A stretch of 64,000 nucleotides of DNA from Cyclina sinensis (lineage: Eukaryota; Mollusca; Bivalvia; Venerida; Veneridae), in assembly GCA_012932295.1 (NCBI GenBank), contig JAAONU010000004.1:8866630-8930629 (forward strand). Reading direction: 5' to 3'. Position 1 is the first letter of the stretch, and every line of letters begins with the position of its first letter. The notes beneath the pieces were generated by a model, which was given only the letters and a program-made list of their open reading frames with translations, was not told where the DNA came from and searched no databases. Of this stretch, positions 1 through 15,700 are shown one piece after another. Made by a program: the position numbers and the translations under genes.

Positions 1-1663
1 ATCTGTGGCTTATCAGCTGCCCGCTTGTTTCATGCTTTGTAAGAACTATGATTTCCATACCTAATGCTGAAAATTTCGAATGAGAAAGGAAATTTGAGAT
101 ATTAAAGCAAGATAGTTTAGGATTTTTGCCAGTCTTGTTTTATCTTTAAATACCGCTACCCTTAGTCTTTCACTGTGCGTGCGTGCGTGCGTTTGTGTGG
201 TCAAGAAGTCTATATATAATCACATGAAAACAGGTCTTGATATTAGCTGTTTTGTTCAATCGAAAGTTTCTATATAAGCACGGATGTTTAGTTTATCAAC
301 ATATCTGGATTATTTCTATTTTTTATGTTATCCTGCGTATTCTAAGCTAAAAAAGGTTGTTTGTATCCCAAAAGAGAAAAAAATGGTGCCCTTTAGTCAC
401 TGCTTTTCTTGTTTACACCTGAAGCGAGTGATCCGAGACGGTATTTTGACGACTGAACCATAGCGAAAATTATGTTCGGATATCTACAGCGCTTATCGGA
501 AAATGTAAACATTGCGCAACTGTGTCAGATATAGTTCAATGGCTGATGAAATAGATTAGCAATTGCTGAAACTGACAAATCGTGAACATGTATAAATATG
601 ATAATTCAAATGAAGAAAACTCATTTTAAATAAAAGGATGAAAGTTTAACTCAGCTATAAGAAAAGAATACTGGACACGAAGGTTAGAAAATATGACTTT
701 ATTATTTACATTATACTTAAATAAAATATTTAATCGATATATTGAACTTACACGAGAACTGCAGAGCAACGATACAGTACATTCTTTTATAATTGTAGTG
801 TAAAATACGATGAATTAAGTTTAGCAAATTTTAACACGGCTCCATTTTTATTTATATATTATTGTCTTCTAGAGTGTTTTTACAGATCTAAAAAGGCATC
901 TACATGTATAGATTTGATGAGTTGTAAAAATACGCGTTCGATAGCTGTTATAAAGCACTGACTCTTGAGAAAGTTCTTTTGATTTAACAAATATTTCATT
1001 CGAGTTATCAGTTATCGAGTTCAGCAAATGATTAAAAGAAAGACATAAAAGATAGAACTGAAAGGTCTAAGGTTCTTTTTGTTAAACCTTCTCTTTTGAT
1101 AATGTTACTTTTACAGATAATTAAAATGAAACTGCACTTGCAGTTTGTATGTTTCAACCGGTATTTTTTTATAATGAATAAGGTAAGAACAATATCAATC
1201 TGTTTTGTCAGTGAGAGTAAAAACGATTTACGTTATTACTGCAAATTGTGAAGACGAAAGGAAGTAAACGTTTAGTTATAAGGAAAAGATGGAAAATGGA
1301 CTGTTCTTAGAACTACTGAAATAATTTGAAAGAAAAGGAAAGGTGTAAAAAGGAGAGCCTTTTAATAGATGGATTGAGATTATAGTCATCGATGCGCTCA
1401 TATACTTTTATATTTACTAAAACCAATACTCTAACCTTGGTCTGGCTGATGTGTGAATATTACTATGACTATATCGACATAGATTTAGAACCTTTTCCTG
1501 ACCGGAATCGAATCCACCTGGCTATTAATGGTACAAGTTTGCAGTTTCTTACGGGTAATAGGGGTTCTGTGCTGGCGTTAGCGCATAAACATGGTCAGGT
1601 ACAAAAGTAAGATATGTCTGCTAGTAAGGCCTCGTTTATTTTTCTTTTTTTTTTCTTTAACAG
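1..1663. other. 5' intergenic or upstream non-coding stretch
   Basis: AT-rich DNA with many stops in all frames. It contains a short GTGC-type simple repeat near 176-192 and no convincing coding exon. Upstream untranslated exons of the VWA gene may lie here, because its first coding exon is preceded by a polypyrimidine tract and CAG acceptor ending at 1663. Confidence 0.5.
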
Positions 1664-1716
1664 ATCTTGTTCGAACGGATTCGGCCTCTGCTGGAACCAC
1701 ACATTGAAAGCCAGCC

Positions 1717-3700
1717 ATGGTAAATATGACGGCTAAAGCTAGCGTCACACTTGAGGCCGTAGTTTCGGAGAATCCAAGGAGTGGTGAGAGAACAGACATA
1801 ACTACTCTCGAGGGTATTCTATAGACCTAAACATTTTCATTAATTAATTGATTTAAATATATTTGAAGTGGAATTTATGACATCATTAAAATTAAAAATT
1901 GATTAACAGATGACAGTTAGATACGCCAAAAAAGATCACCATACAACAACAGTGCATTTATAGATTAATAGCAAAAGGTATTTGAACATGTTGAATACAG
2001 CCTCATAAAATGACAAGAATCCACGTTTTCGCTGATTTTGGGCATAGACATTTCATTAATTAGCAGCTGTAAAGGTTATTGTGTTTATTAAGTACGAAAT
2101 GATTACTGGGTGTCAATACGCATGCCCTAGAACTTGAGTTTACGTTGAATCTAGCTTGCACATCGTCTGAAATACATTTTCAGTAACGTATATATTTTTT
2201 TTAGATGGAGGGTCCAATGTGGCGTCTATAAGTAAGGAACAAATACTCAAGTTAAACATTGAACTTTCAAATGAAGATCACACGCTGGTACATCACAGTA
2301 AGACACACCTGGTGCTAGTTGTCGACAAGAGTGGCTCTATGGCTGGACATCCCTGGGTTCAGGTAATACGTTAAAATATTAGATCCAATGAAAAGAATTC
2401 ATGGGAATAAGAACAATATTAAAGAAAAGAATTCAGACGTAGAAGATTTTATGTCAGATTTTTACCGTAAATATGTTTCTGCATTTTGCCTGTTTGCAGT
2501 GTAGAAATGAAATTAGATACTGGCCAGCAGAGATGAAGTCTGTCAGTTCTGGATGTCGAAGTTCGCGCTTTACCGGTACACCACAGATCATATCATTGGG
2601 TGATAACAGCTTTCAAGTCAGCTGGGTTTTGATACGTTTTAGAAATATACTTCAAAATACCAACAATTACTGACTTAGTTTTTGCAAGGAGTGGTCAGAC
2701 TCATAATCTAACCTTTTCAATTATATTTATGCACGGGTTCCTTCTTATTTTCAGGTCAGAGAGTCGCTACATGCTATACTTGGATCTTGTGTCAATCTCG
2801 AGCATATTAAGACACATTTAATAGTATATAATGATAAAGCTGACTGTGTCCCGTTCACCAAATTTGACTATAGAGAAAGAGTTGATGGCCTTTCAACCTC
2901 CGGAACCACAAGTTTTGTTGCCGCCTTCCGGAAAGTGTATGACGCCGTGTCGAAAACAGGTAGGTAACCGATCATATACAACTCAGCAATCTTCGGAATT
3001 TTCCGTAAGAGTTATCTCTCGTTGTAAAGCCTGTTGAAAGTAGTTCCGGTATGTATTTGAATTGCTTTAGAGGCATTTTTTATAAGTGAATCGTTGACAA
3101 ATAATATTCAGAAAGAACTTGCAGAATTACCTATCACAGTGGATAGTCTTTTTCGGCGATTCAGCTCATTCTGCAGTCTGGTTCTTTGTGCATAAGTGAG
3201 TGGGCGAAACCAGGTACGTATTTAAATATATAAGTAAAGAAACAGTAAGTTTTTTATTAATGAGGTTCACTGGCTGACAGATTTTTAAAAAAATACAGAT
3301 AAAGGAAAACTTAAGAATGGAGATAGGAGGGTCAGGTAAATAGTTACAGAGCCATCTGTCTGTTTCTTGAACTTTGGATGAAATATATTTTTCATTTAGC
3401 TTATTCTTTTTCCGTCTGAAAAAAATCTCTATTTCTTTCCGACAGACTGCATTGACTATTGTAATACTTGCGTATTCCAGACCCGGATTGCACAGCGACT
3501 GTCATAGTATTTCTGACAGATGGACATGACACGGTGAGCAACGGAATGATTTTGGCAAACCTTATTCCAGAAATGAAACCTTGGTTTGTCAAACATGGGA
3601 AGCAGGCAACAGTTCATACCGTCGGTTTTTCAAGAGGTAATGCTTTCATAAAATGTGTTTTTAATTCATGCCTTTCGTTTTAGCTCACCGGAGCAGATGC

Positions 3701-3737
<37 letters not shown>

Positions 3738-6700
3738 TCCGTCTGTCTGTTCGTCTGTCCGCAAAGTTTTGTAAGTTTCGGAACCTGACCTTGTTTATAT
3801 AAATTGAAAGTCTGTAAAATAGACTTATATCTTGTATTTTTAGTACAACTTAACACAAATCATAACCAAAACATCTATTTTTTTTCATATGCATAACGAT
3901 TTTTCAGACCATGACTTCAAGTTTCTTAAGAAATTAGCAGAGGAGGGCGGGACAAGCCCGGGAATGTTTCGATATTGTGAGCCCGGTGATGACAGACAGG
4001 CACTGCAGTCTAAGCTCGATGAACTGTTTGATTTCATAGTACAGAGGTAAGTAACATTAATTAGGAGCTGTGACCGAGCGGTAGAACACCGGTATCCCTA
4101 TCGTCTTGGTCGCTGGTTCGAATCTTACCAGTTTTGAGACTCCAGTGACTTTCTTCATTCCACATTGTATTCCAGTCGACGTAAAGCAAAACCAGTGAAG
4201 CTCAGATGTGTCCTCCAGCCTTTAAATATAAAATGTTCAAAACAGTAAACCCAGCACAACATTTTATAATAATTAAGATGAAATTATTTATTTAAAATAT
4301 TTATTTTAGAAAACTGATAGTTATTTCTGTTTTCCTGAATTATATACTTGTAGAATTTTTGTTCATCAGTTTAAGATTGACTGAATTAAGACATTTTAAA
4401 AAGTTTAAGACAATCAGTTCTTTCTCAAAATGGTTTAAAGCGACCAATTTGGATTTTTACAGTAGCTTTTGCCTATATAGAAAATACATTTCCTACAGTC
4501 CTAATCGAAGATTCTAGCCCATGGCAACAATGAAAACTAAGCAAGCTATTTTATAGGATGCGTTTATTATAAATTATTTATAATAAGCTACTTCTGCTTG
4601 TTACATATTTTAAATGTTAATATATTTGGCTTTCTTTCAGCGACGGTAGAAAAGTAACAATAGATTTGCTCGGAGAAAGGTGTTTCGTCATAGATCGCAG
4701 TGAACGCACAAAATCAGTCGCAATTAACGGAAAGGAGATAGTTAACGAAGAGGAAATCTCAAAAGATCAAGGTAATCACACTTCTAGATAAAGTGCATTA
4801 GAATTAAGTTTGGATGAAAAAACCGTCAAAATAGAAGGAAAAAAAGAAAAGCTAAAATAGCCCATGTTGTAATAACTATAGCTGAAACTTAAATTTAGAA
4901 TACATTATACAAAAATAGGTAATGTTGGGTGGTTGAGATTTCTTTCTGTCAATTTAAAGATGTAAGTTGACTTTCAAATATGCTACTTCTGATCGTTGAC
5001 GGTTTTGTTTCCTTTTAAATATGTTCCTCTTTATTGTTTATAGTGTGTCTCTCTCCGTTATGTTTTATTTTCATCTTTTCGAAAAACTACTTGGCTTTTC
5101 TGTTTCGTAAATAATTATCTTCTTCCCGTTTCAAATACTCCATTTCCTATTCAGTCTCACTCAAACTTTTCTTATTTCCGTTTCCGTCCTCACATTTTCC
5201 CTTTCAATTACTTTGTTTCCTTTCCGTTTCAAATAAGTCTTTTCCGTTTGGTTAATTAACATGTTTGTCCTCTCCGTTTTATTCACATTTTTTCTTTTCA
5301 GTTTCACAGCTGTCTGCTGAAGTCTGGATATATCTGGAAGATCCTACAGAGCTCCCTGTTTTGTCAGTAAACGTCGAAACAGAAATGAAAATAGTACAGT
5401 TTTATTTTCGTACCACCTTTTTACTTTTTTCACATATAAAACCTCATTATCCATGTTATATTGGTAATTAGTTTCTCTTTATATTACACACGTTTAGTAA
5501 AACTGTAAACATAAATGTCTGTATTTACACAAAGAGCAAATTTATTATACATACAAAAAGGTAATTTATTTTCCGAATTTGTAATAACAGGTAATTTAGT
5601 CTGTTGGCATTAATTTTTTGAATGTCTAATTGGCATAGTGTTTTTGTGACCAATTTGTTCAGTTTTAACATTGTTAAAATGCCAGAAAGTTATACAAAGA
5701 CATTGGAAATTTTCTCTCAGTTTAAAGTTGATTTGAATACCTTATAACATTATCAGATATAGTACAGAAGCTACCGTGAAAATCGAATCTTAGCTTTCAT
5801 ATTAGAAACAAACTTGTATTCAGACTATTTAGAATTGTGAAACTGGAACGTGCTTAAAAAAACAAGTGAAGATTTTGCCACACACGTAGCATGTTAATCT
5901 CATACGACCTATATTTATTTGACAGTGGTCATTTTATTTTCAAATGTTCGTTAACGTTTTAGTTTTTTTAAACTTTTATAGATAGAATAAGTTAACACGT
6001 TCCATAAATACTGCAGTAAAAATAAGTATCACAAGGATATTAGTTGACCAAAGCGCGTCTCGTATGGGTTGTACAGGATTATTTTATGTCACATATAGCG
6101 TTATGCGGTTTTATGATATACTTTATATATTCATACGCACGTTGTTGTCGGGTTTTGAAAGTCATGGTCATGATAAGTGTATTGATTGACAATTAGATAA
6201 CTTGTCTGATACTAGATAGTTCGTACTTGTGCGAAAGTTTAAATGTCAGAAATAGTCTTTTCACCAACCTTGTTTAACGCTATACTAAATCATTATATAT
6301 AGTATTTCGTCTATGCTCGTTAAAACCCATCTATAATTTACTATATTGTTTACCAGACTTAATTGCAAACCTGGAAAAATGTCTCAAACACACACAGTAA
6401 CACTTTCCGGGTATGAAGTTGTATTGATAACTCGTTTAACAGAACAAAAACGAGATCATCTAGTAACAAAAATGTCCAATGTTTTTGCGTCTAACTGTAT
6501 GTTACCCCGCAGCCCCTCTCCCCCTCCCCACCTCGCTAACGTTTTTGCGTCTATACGGAATATCTCTGTGAACACGTGATGTAATGATGAATGTCTTTTC
6601 CAGGATGGAACAATTATACCAGTGATCACACCGTGTCAAATTGAGAACATTGAGAGAAAAATGATTGAGTCACCGGCTGGAAAGACTAAATGGAGACTCA

Positions 6701-9700
6701 GAATATTAGAACGAAATGTTGAGGACCTTATGAACCAAACTGCAACTGCCGTCGCTCAAAAATCAGGTAAAGCAACAGACTGTTATACATGTATTTGTGT
6801 TTTTTCTAGAGACAAATGTAGTTTTGAAGTTTTTGAAAATTCAATATCTAGGAGAAAATGTTTTTATGTACAAAAACCATGCTTCAGTTTCTAATTAAGT
6901 AATTATATAAGATTGCAATTACAGACTAGAAATTGTTTTAACGCCACTTACGCCATCCAAGCCCTATACTTCATGTTGCTGATGTACAGTAATTTAACAC
7001 AGTTTTTAACCTTCAATACAAGAAAATTGCAATCTTGGACAGTCCTAGAGCTCTTTTCAAGTATAAATACATAAACTATTCTACTAATACATAAACTATT
7101 CCAAAATTTAAAATATAATTTATTTACGGGAGGATGAAAACGGACGCATAATTTCTTTACATGTACGTGTGTAAGGTAAAAATAAAAGAAGTATTTATTG
7201 CATGTACGCTCGTGGTAAATGTATGACGCAACGTGCCATATTCAACAGTTTTTGCACATGAAAGATTTGATACTGAAATTAACATTGTTTAACTTCAGAT
7301 ATATCACATTTGCAAACCAGAGTGGAGAAATATCAGAAAAGGGTAGCTCACACACGAGTGTTTGGTAACGGGATTTCTCGTGAGGATCGGCAAGCAATGT
7401 TTGACCTTATCAAGGACGTTCAGACCAATGTAAGAAGCACATGTATGAGTTCATGACCTTTTTGAAAAGTTTTTGCTTTGTTTTCTTATGTTTTTGTGAG
7501 CCTTTTAAGTATGTCATGTACGAACCATTCGGATATTGAGAACATTATATTTTACAACTTTAAGAAAACAGTCAGTAATGTAAGACTGACGTCCAACAAT
7601 TTACGTCTTTCTTCCTTTGGAATGAGGATGAACGACAGAAGGTTTTCTTGTGATTTTCGTCAGCCAGTCAGAGTCCCCGTTACTTCGTTTTGAAAGTAAC
7701 AAAGCGCCTAACCGGTGATTTATGGGAAGGCGTGCTTCAAAGGAAATTGTACTATTCTTTTGTCTTTTGTTTTTTCAGATGTAACCGTATATCCTGTAGC
7801 TATTTGTATGTTCATGGACAGATACTATATTTAATACAAAAATCGTAGTTACGCTTAGTAGAACATTTGAGTTTGTTCAATTTTACAGCTAGATCAGATT
7901 CAAAAGATGTTGGCAGAGTACATGAGGAGTGGAACAGACTCCATTTCCCTCCTTGCAAGAGCACATGACATGCGATTCCAAGCAGTCGTGAGTTTTTCTA
8001 TTTTACCTTTTTTTCATTGGCGTTAAACGCTAGTTTCAACCTCATTTTTGGCATATCCCCGGCGGTGTTCCTATGTATCCAACCAGTTTAGTAACCAGTC
8101 TATCTTTAAGCGACTGAATGCTTTCTCACTTAAATCAGAGTTAAGAAAAATAAACCTTTATACGCATTGTCCGACAACATTTATCGCAGAGAAATTTAGC
8201 CGGCCTTTGTGGGGTTTGAACTGAATACGCCTGGATTGACAATTCGAAGCTCTACCTAGCTAACTGGGTCGAATTCTTATTTTGCACCGAGCTAGCACAC
8301 AAAACTGTGTTTTCAGAATACGCAGCAGAGAAAAAGATGTAAGCAGCTTGACGTAACCGTCATTTAGCCCAGAAGAAAAATTGAAGACCGCAACAATTTC
8401 TCTTGTTATGATTTCCTTAGAAAGGTTTACCGAATAATGTGATGAAGTCACTAAGCTTGGCTTATGCTGATTGAAAACGTTTTCATTTTGAATTGATAGA
8501 CGGGTTTTCTGTGTTCAAATAGTTTAAACATATTTATTCCAATTATCTGTACATATAACATACATGTAGTCATAAGGGTAGGATTAGAATGAAAGACATC
8601 GTCTTATAGAATTCTTCTCCTATGGTGAACAGTTTGTATAAGTATATTTCTCTGAGCTTTAGAGTCTATTTATTGGAAAAAAAGGACTTACAAGGACGCG
8701 AAAATATGCATAAGCTGAGAAAAAAATAACAATCCAAATAGGAAGTGAAACAGCCTCAGAAAAGATAAATTTAAAGAGAGAAGGAAGATAGGAATGACAG
8801 AAAAAGTAATTAAAAACGATGTCTCAATAAGTTAAGGAGACATATTCTGTTATTACGAAAATCTCTTGCTGTTGCACTGTTGTAAAAAAAAGGTATTGTC
8901 GTTGTCCGTGAGAGATGAGTCCCCGTTTAGAAGGGTATCAAGGTTTATGTTGAAATTCTGAATTTTGTCGAAATATTTGGTGTGTCGGTACTTTTATTAC
9001 CTTTACGTCTGATTTATCGCTAATTTGTTTTTTGCCTTGGCAGTTCAACAAAAGTAGGAGACAGAGGGTTATGGACAAGCGTGCATCAAAGAACATGCAA
9101 CATGCCGCACTTGCACAGAAAGAACTGGCAAATTTGGCTGTAGACAAGAATGAAATAAGTACCCTGACACCGGACGCCCTGGACTTCTTTTTTTGTGTGA
9201 TGTCCCAGAATTCCGTGAAGGATGTGTTGCTAGGAGACGACTCGGAAGATGCGATTGGCTTTTGTCTTGCGGTGAAAAGAAGTGAAGTTGTTCTTGATGA
9301 ACCGACACTGGTAAATACAAGTATATGGTTTTTGGTGAATTAAGGACCTGGTCGTTGTTGTTGTCTTTTTTTCCTTTCTTCAAAATGATCTTTTAAGTAT
9401 TTGTATTGCTCAGGCTAATAATAATAACTCCTGCATCATTGATGTCCGAATAAAAAATGACTTGAAATACATCAGCATGCATTTTAAAGCTATCAAAATA
9501 TTCTGTATTCTAATCTATAAACGTAAAAACGTGTCCTTCCCTTGACCGATAATTTAGCACCTGCGAAATTTATTCATCAGTCAACGTTGATACTGTCAAG
9601 CTTTGATTTCGAAAAAAAAGTGCCTTATGCCGACAAGTACATTCACAAGTTTATACAAACTTACCTTAGATATGAACGTTTACCCTTTGTTGTTGGCACT

Positions 9701-12700
9701 GATCCTTTTATAAAAGTGTAAAAAATAAAGATAGAAATAGCTATTTTACCGCGAGACAAAGTACAAAGCGATTTATGACGTCACATATCATGTTGAGAAG
9801 CTCTCCTATTTCTTTAAAACGTCACAGTTTTCGAAGATGCTAAAACTGTCACAAGTTCTATATATTGTTTTATGTGTTGAAAATACCAATACCTAGAAAA
9901 TACTTGCCACGCTTTAAAGTTCAAATGTATGGACCTCTGGTCTGGTCTAAAAGCTTTAATGATTTATCATTTATAAAAAGGTTCGAATTCATGTCATAAG
10001 CGGTACGCTAGCCAGCAGAAACGCTATGCTGGATGCCCTGGAGTATAAAATTAATGTGAGCTCACAACTTAAAGCCCATGGGGGTTTCGAATTCGACCAA
10101 AATACGCTTGGTGTAACGACAGTTGGCACCGGGAGAGAACCAATCAACGCCTGGCTTCCTCTATACGTCACAAAGTCACACTGGGATAGAATTAAGGTGA
10201 TTCTTTTACTATTGAAGCACATTTACCGGGAAATTTTCAAAGAAAAACGGAACTTTATCCATAAATTGATTTAGAGTACGATTCAGTGACAAATTGGTTT
10301 TATGTTAAAAGAAAATACCGGTACACGCTTGAGGTAGTCCAGAATGTTTCAAATACATTTACTTAATTATGCAACTCAGCATTTCTAAAAACTCTTTTTC
10401 CCGCTTACTAGTAAACAGAGACTTATAAAATCTTTCCATACGTGAAGGTAAACAATTATATTCCTTTACGGCATAGTTTTCTTTTTCTTCTTTTAGTACA
10501 AATTATATGTAAATTGTTTTTTTTTTTTTACCATTTGTGTATGCACAGCTGATAATGAAACCAGCGCTTGGTTTCTTCTGTACCCTGGATCCACTGGGTT
10601 ACGATTTCCGGCAGATGGATGTCATGTTTATGGTCCTTGGTTCAATGATTGGACAATTATCTGATGACAACGTTGGAGAACATCAACTTAAACTCCTATT
10701 CTCTGTTCTAAGAACATGTTCAGGTAAAAAAAGAAACATACAGCAAGAAAACTTTTTTCTGTTTATTAATTGCGTGCACATGTACAAGATGGTTACTGGT
10801 GAAAAAATAAAACTTAGGATAGTGTCAGCTATTTTAATACCTTTTATTTAATTTAGCAAAAGGGATGCTTGAAAGATGCTTAAAATGTTGCAGTTAACAC
10901 TTCTGCGCACCAGATATTGTTTTCAGATGTAAAGGGTTGCACGAGATAGAGTATTCTATTACTGTCTTTGTTCATTCATTTTTGCTGTGGTCAGAGGAAA
11001 TCAATTTAGTAAACTTGAAAATCAGCAGGCATTTTGCGTAAGTCTGCAAACCCGTGAGTCGTATGTTTGAATCCATATAGCAGATTATAAATATGAATCA
11101 CACAATAGTAGAATCCAGGAAAAAGTTTCAGACGGAACAACTCGTTATCATGAGTTATAAGTTGCAAGATCTTCTTCGTGACCTACAGACTCCGTGGCCC
11201 AGTGGTTAAGGCCAGCCCTTTCAGTAGGAGAGAAACTATGATAAACACTTTACACTTACTTTATAAGCTGCAAGAACGTGAATGATTGAGTTGAAACATA
11301 ATGAGCGGTTTTCAATCTTTCAGCATGTTTGGCCGATTTCGACAAGACTGCAGACGCAACTGATATAGTGAAGGAGTTTGTTACCTCCCTTGCCGGACGA
11401 ACTAAGGACATCATAGCAAACCTTCATACTCTGATAGGCTACATAGTGTCACTTCCGCCGGAAACGAGGCGACACATATTTCCAAATGAAGGTGACACTT
11501 CAATGACTGAAACTTTAAGCACCTTTGTCTGAAGAGTGTCGATTTTATCTTCTCGTTGTTGCCTTTTATCAGAAACTTTCATAAAGTGGCTGCTTGTATA
11601 AACTTTAAATTCATCTGTACTGTCTTACCATGAATTAAAATCTTAATACACATACTGTATGACACGATCTGTTAATTTTCTTTCCTATGATAATACTTAG
11701 ATAAACACCTATAGCATTTTTCTGAAACATGCAAATCTGACCCAGTTAGGATCTATATTTAGACCGGAACTAATAGTCCGTCAGAAGAAAATACTTAAAG
11801 CGTATCATATTCATCCAACAAATGTTTTAAATAAACTATACACACTTAACAACCACTTGACAATTAAACTAGTTGTGAATTTCTTTCACAGAAACAATCA
11901 AACACTTCTGGCTAGGATTCGTAGCAGAGTGGCTCCGTCGGGCAGCTGGCGTGGTTTATAAAGAAGCTTCATTAGTGACCATAAACGGCATTGTCAACAG
12001 TATAATTAACAGTGAAAATGATGAACCGGAAATGGCCATGGCCAAGCGTCCAGCTTGCGACTTTGCTAGGGAAATAGAACGTTTGTGTCTCCAGGCTGAT
12101 CAGCTTAATACCGACATTAAAGTTTTCGATCCCGCCTCTGAAGTAAAGGCTCCAGATATCGAACTTATACATTCTGAACAGCTGGACAAAGCAATGGAAA
12201 TATGGGCTGAAAAACACACAGGATATAAAAAGGTAAAATCTATTTTGAAAGATAAAATAAAAAATTAAAAAAATGAATCCCTCGCATGGGAAACCTTTTT
12301 ATATCATATGGTGTGAAGACATATATTTTGCTTTAAAACACGAATATCAGAACAATATTCAAGATTAGAAAGATAATATTATGATAATATGCTAATGACA
12401 TCCGGACAAATTGAACACAAGACTTAGAAAGAATAGAACCATTTCCAGGAAACATCTGTAGAGTTGGTGGTTTATGTGTTCCAAAAGTTGCAAAACATTT
12501 TTACGTTGCGAAGCAGTACAGTAAAACTTCGAATATTTCTTGTGAGTCTTTAGTTATAGCCTTCAGTTATAAAATACTTTGTTTTAAACACAAAGATCAA
12601 TGGTGTGACAGTTTTTATTATTATTTTACAGAATATTGGTAAGACAAAGAAATACAAGGCTGCCTTACGACAAGTAAATGACTGGAAAGCCCTGAAATCT

Positions 12701-15700
12701 GAAAAAGACAATATTAGCAAGCTTCGGGAAGTAGCCGAGGTCACAGAAGATATCGGCAAATCAGATGTTGACACCGATAATGACAGTGAAGTGGAAGAAG
12801 ATGTGACTGAAAATGTACCTTCAGATAGAAAGGCTCTTACAAAGATATTTGATGCTGAAGGGGAGGCAACTGATTTTGACATAGAGAATGTCACGGAAAC
12901 TATGCTTAAAGTTATCGCACAGGTAGTTATAGTGACCATGCAAATTTTATGAACATTATGTTATGCCCAGTGCACACCTACCTGTAATTGTATAATTACA
13001 ACCCCTGACAACTGTGGCAGGGAATCAATACTTTGGCTCAGTGGTTAGGGTGTTGGACTGTCACGCGGGAGATCGGAGTCCGAATCCCACTTTGGGTTGT
13101 GTATTTTAAGACGCATTGCAGCTTTCTGTTACAGACTTTCATGTTCGTAAGATTTATAAATCGATTTTACTTTGGAGTTACTGAAAGTGACTAGGTGCAA
13201 TAATTCATTTAAAAATGGTTTGCTAATAAAAGTATTAAATATCTTTAAAAATTAGATTATCAAATTGAAATAACTTAAAGGCAGCTTGTATGGACATGCC
13301 GTCATTCTAAATTATGCTCATTCATTTTGTGTGTCATTTTATGTTTTCTCACATTTACAGTGATTTATAATAGAGTATAAAATCTGTACATAAGCAAAAG
13401 TACTATTTAGTTTTGAAGCACCACTAATAAAAATCAATTTATGATATCAAAACATTTTTCAAAGTTAAAGCGCTTCCTTAAACAGGTCCAGAGGAAGATG
13501 ACAGATGTGGCATACCCGAGCCTTAATTCTTTACCTGGACTTATATCATTTGTAAACTACTGGCTGACTGCGGGCCACGATGTGGCCGACATTGACACCA
13601 ACAGTGGCATTGCACCAGGTACATGGATCGCAGAAATCAAGGAGGCTGTCAGTAAAACGTACACTCAATTAAATTGTAAGTTATTAACACCTCGTCATCT
13701 CTAAAATAATCCAATTATGTAACTCTTCAAGTTTTATGTAGTTTCACCATACTTAAAATGTATAAAAAAAAATAGAACACAACAGAACAAAACGTTCATT
13801 AAGACTTGTTCATTATACATCGTCTTGGTAACAAAATCTGTACAAAAAAATAACAGACATTTGATCCTGTTTTGAATACTTACCATTAACAATAATTTAT
13901 TCTTTAACGTCTTTTTGAAATAACTACACTGACAACTTCAAATTTTGAGATTCATACACTTTTTTTTTCTTACCAGCTGAGTTGAACAGTGATGTTACTG
14001 TTGAAGACGCCGTAAGTGTACAGGATACAGGGAACCAGACAAACGTTACTATAGAGACAGAGGTAACTCAACAATATTGTGTTTCTAGTATAGGAAGATC
14101 TCAATGATACTAAAATATGAGCTTGTATTATTCCATTAAAAGATATAATGGAAGTCCAACTTAAAATTTTACTGAACCAAAACTTGATGGGTTTTTTTGT
14201 GTTGTTTTGTGGGTTTTTTTAGTGTTTTTATGGGGCAATTTTAATCTTTGTTTTCAACTGTGTGTGTCTGATTTTAGTAAGTAACTGCTAACATTTATAT
14301 GTCACATCTCATTCAGATATCATTAACATTCATTCCACCCAGACTCTAAGAAATTTTCTCTAACTGTACATTTAACTTATAGATATGTCATTTTCTGTAC
14401 CCCTTTCAGCAAAACAAAGGGAAAGTGGACCCTAGTGAAGTTCAAGAAGAAGTTGAGCAGGAAAGCAGTGTTAATACCAATATTGATGATGACTATGATA
14501 TTGATGATGACTATGATATTGATGATGATGATTATGGTGATGATAATGGTAATGTTGACGATGATGATGGTGTAAACTATAACTATACTGCTGGAAGAAT
14601 CCGAAACAGAGGAAATAAAAAGAAGGAAGTGAAAATATGCCTTCCCCAGATCTTACGGTCAATCGATGGACAGTCAGATGTGTTGCGGATATTAAGAGCT
14701 ATTTTATGTCAATCAATCCGTTTCAACAGCAACAGCAAAGCACGTGCCGCCATTACCAGTAAACAGCTCTTGGATATTGGAGGTATGAAATAAAACTCAT
14801 TTTCTGATTAAAAAAAGATAGAAACCAATGAAAAAGGGAAAAATATATATTCGCGTGTTGATTAAAATTGTTGACTACTAAAGTGGAATGGATATGCAGC
14901 AGTGTAATCAAACTCACACATTAATTTCAGCATAAATATTCAATATGTATGAAAGAGTTGAAAACTCATGTGTATACCAATGGATTCAAAGACCAGGTTA
15001 CTCATGAGTATAATCTGCTTGAAGGTAAATTTTATACAAAGATGGTATCATTATCAAAATAAAGTGAAAATTTCGTGTTCCGAAAGACAAATGCTGGATT
15101 TACTCCACTAAAAAGAAATCAACACTTTATTTCCAGATGGACAAGACACTGTAAGGTTAATACTGTATCAAAGCCACAGGTATCTGGAGGAATTTAAAGT
15201 TAACGCCAGGGAAAGTATAATAGAAAAGGCATTATGGCAGAGAGCAAATTTCTGCATGCTCCGCGCAACATCGCCGTGGGCTTTCGTTGGTAAGCAGTTT
15301 TTGTCCTACAGAGAAATTATCCTGTTGATAAACATGCTGTATACAGGTTTTTGATAAACATGCTGTATACTGGTTTTTTATAAACATGCTGTATACTGGT
15401 TTTTGATAAACATGCTGTATACTGGTTTTTGATAAACATGCTGTATACTGGTTTATATAATTTGCTCATTTTGTATAAAATGTAAAACTAGTTGATAATT
15501 TAAAGAACACAGTTATGTTCAATTTCTACATACGAGCAAGCAGACAATAAGAACCGTGGTCAGTTGTGAGGAAATGCTATGGACCATCGAATGCATTAAG
15601 TTTACCTGTTGTACCTAGAAATTTTGACTGACACGTTGACCGTTAGATATTGGTTCGTGCAATACTATTCACATTTATATGATTTTGAAAGAAATGAAAT

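Noticed and set aside
2473..2673. Short frame in intron 2 of the VWA gene
   Set aside because: Exons 2 and 3 join in phase and give a continuous VWA domain without it.
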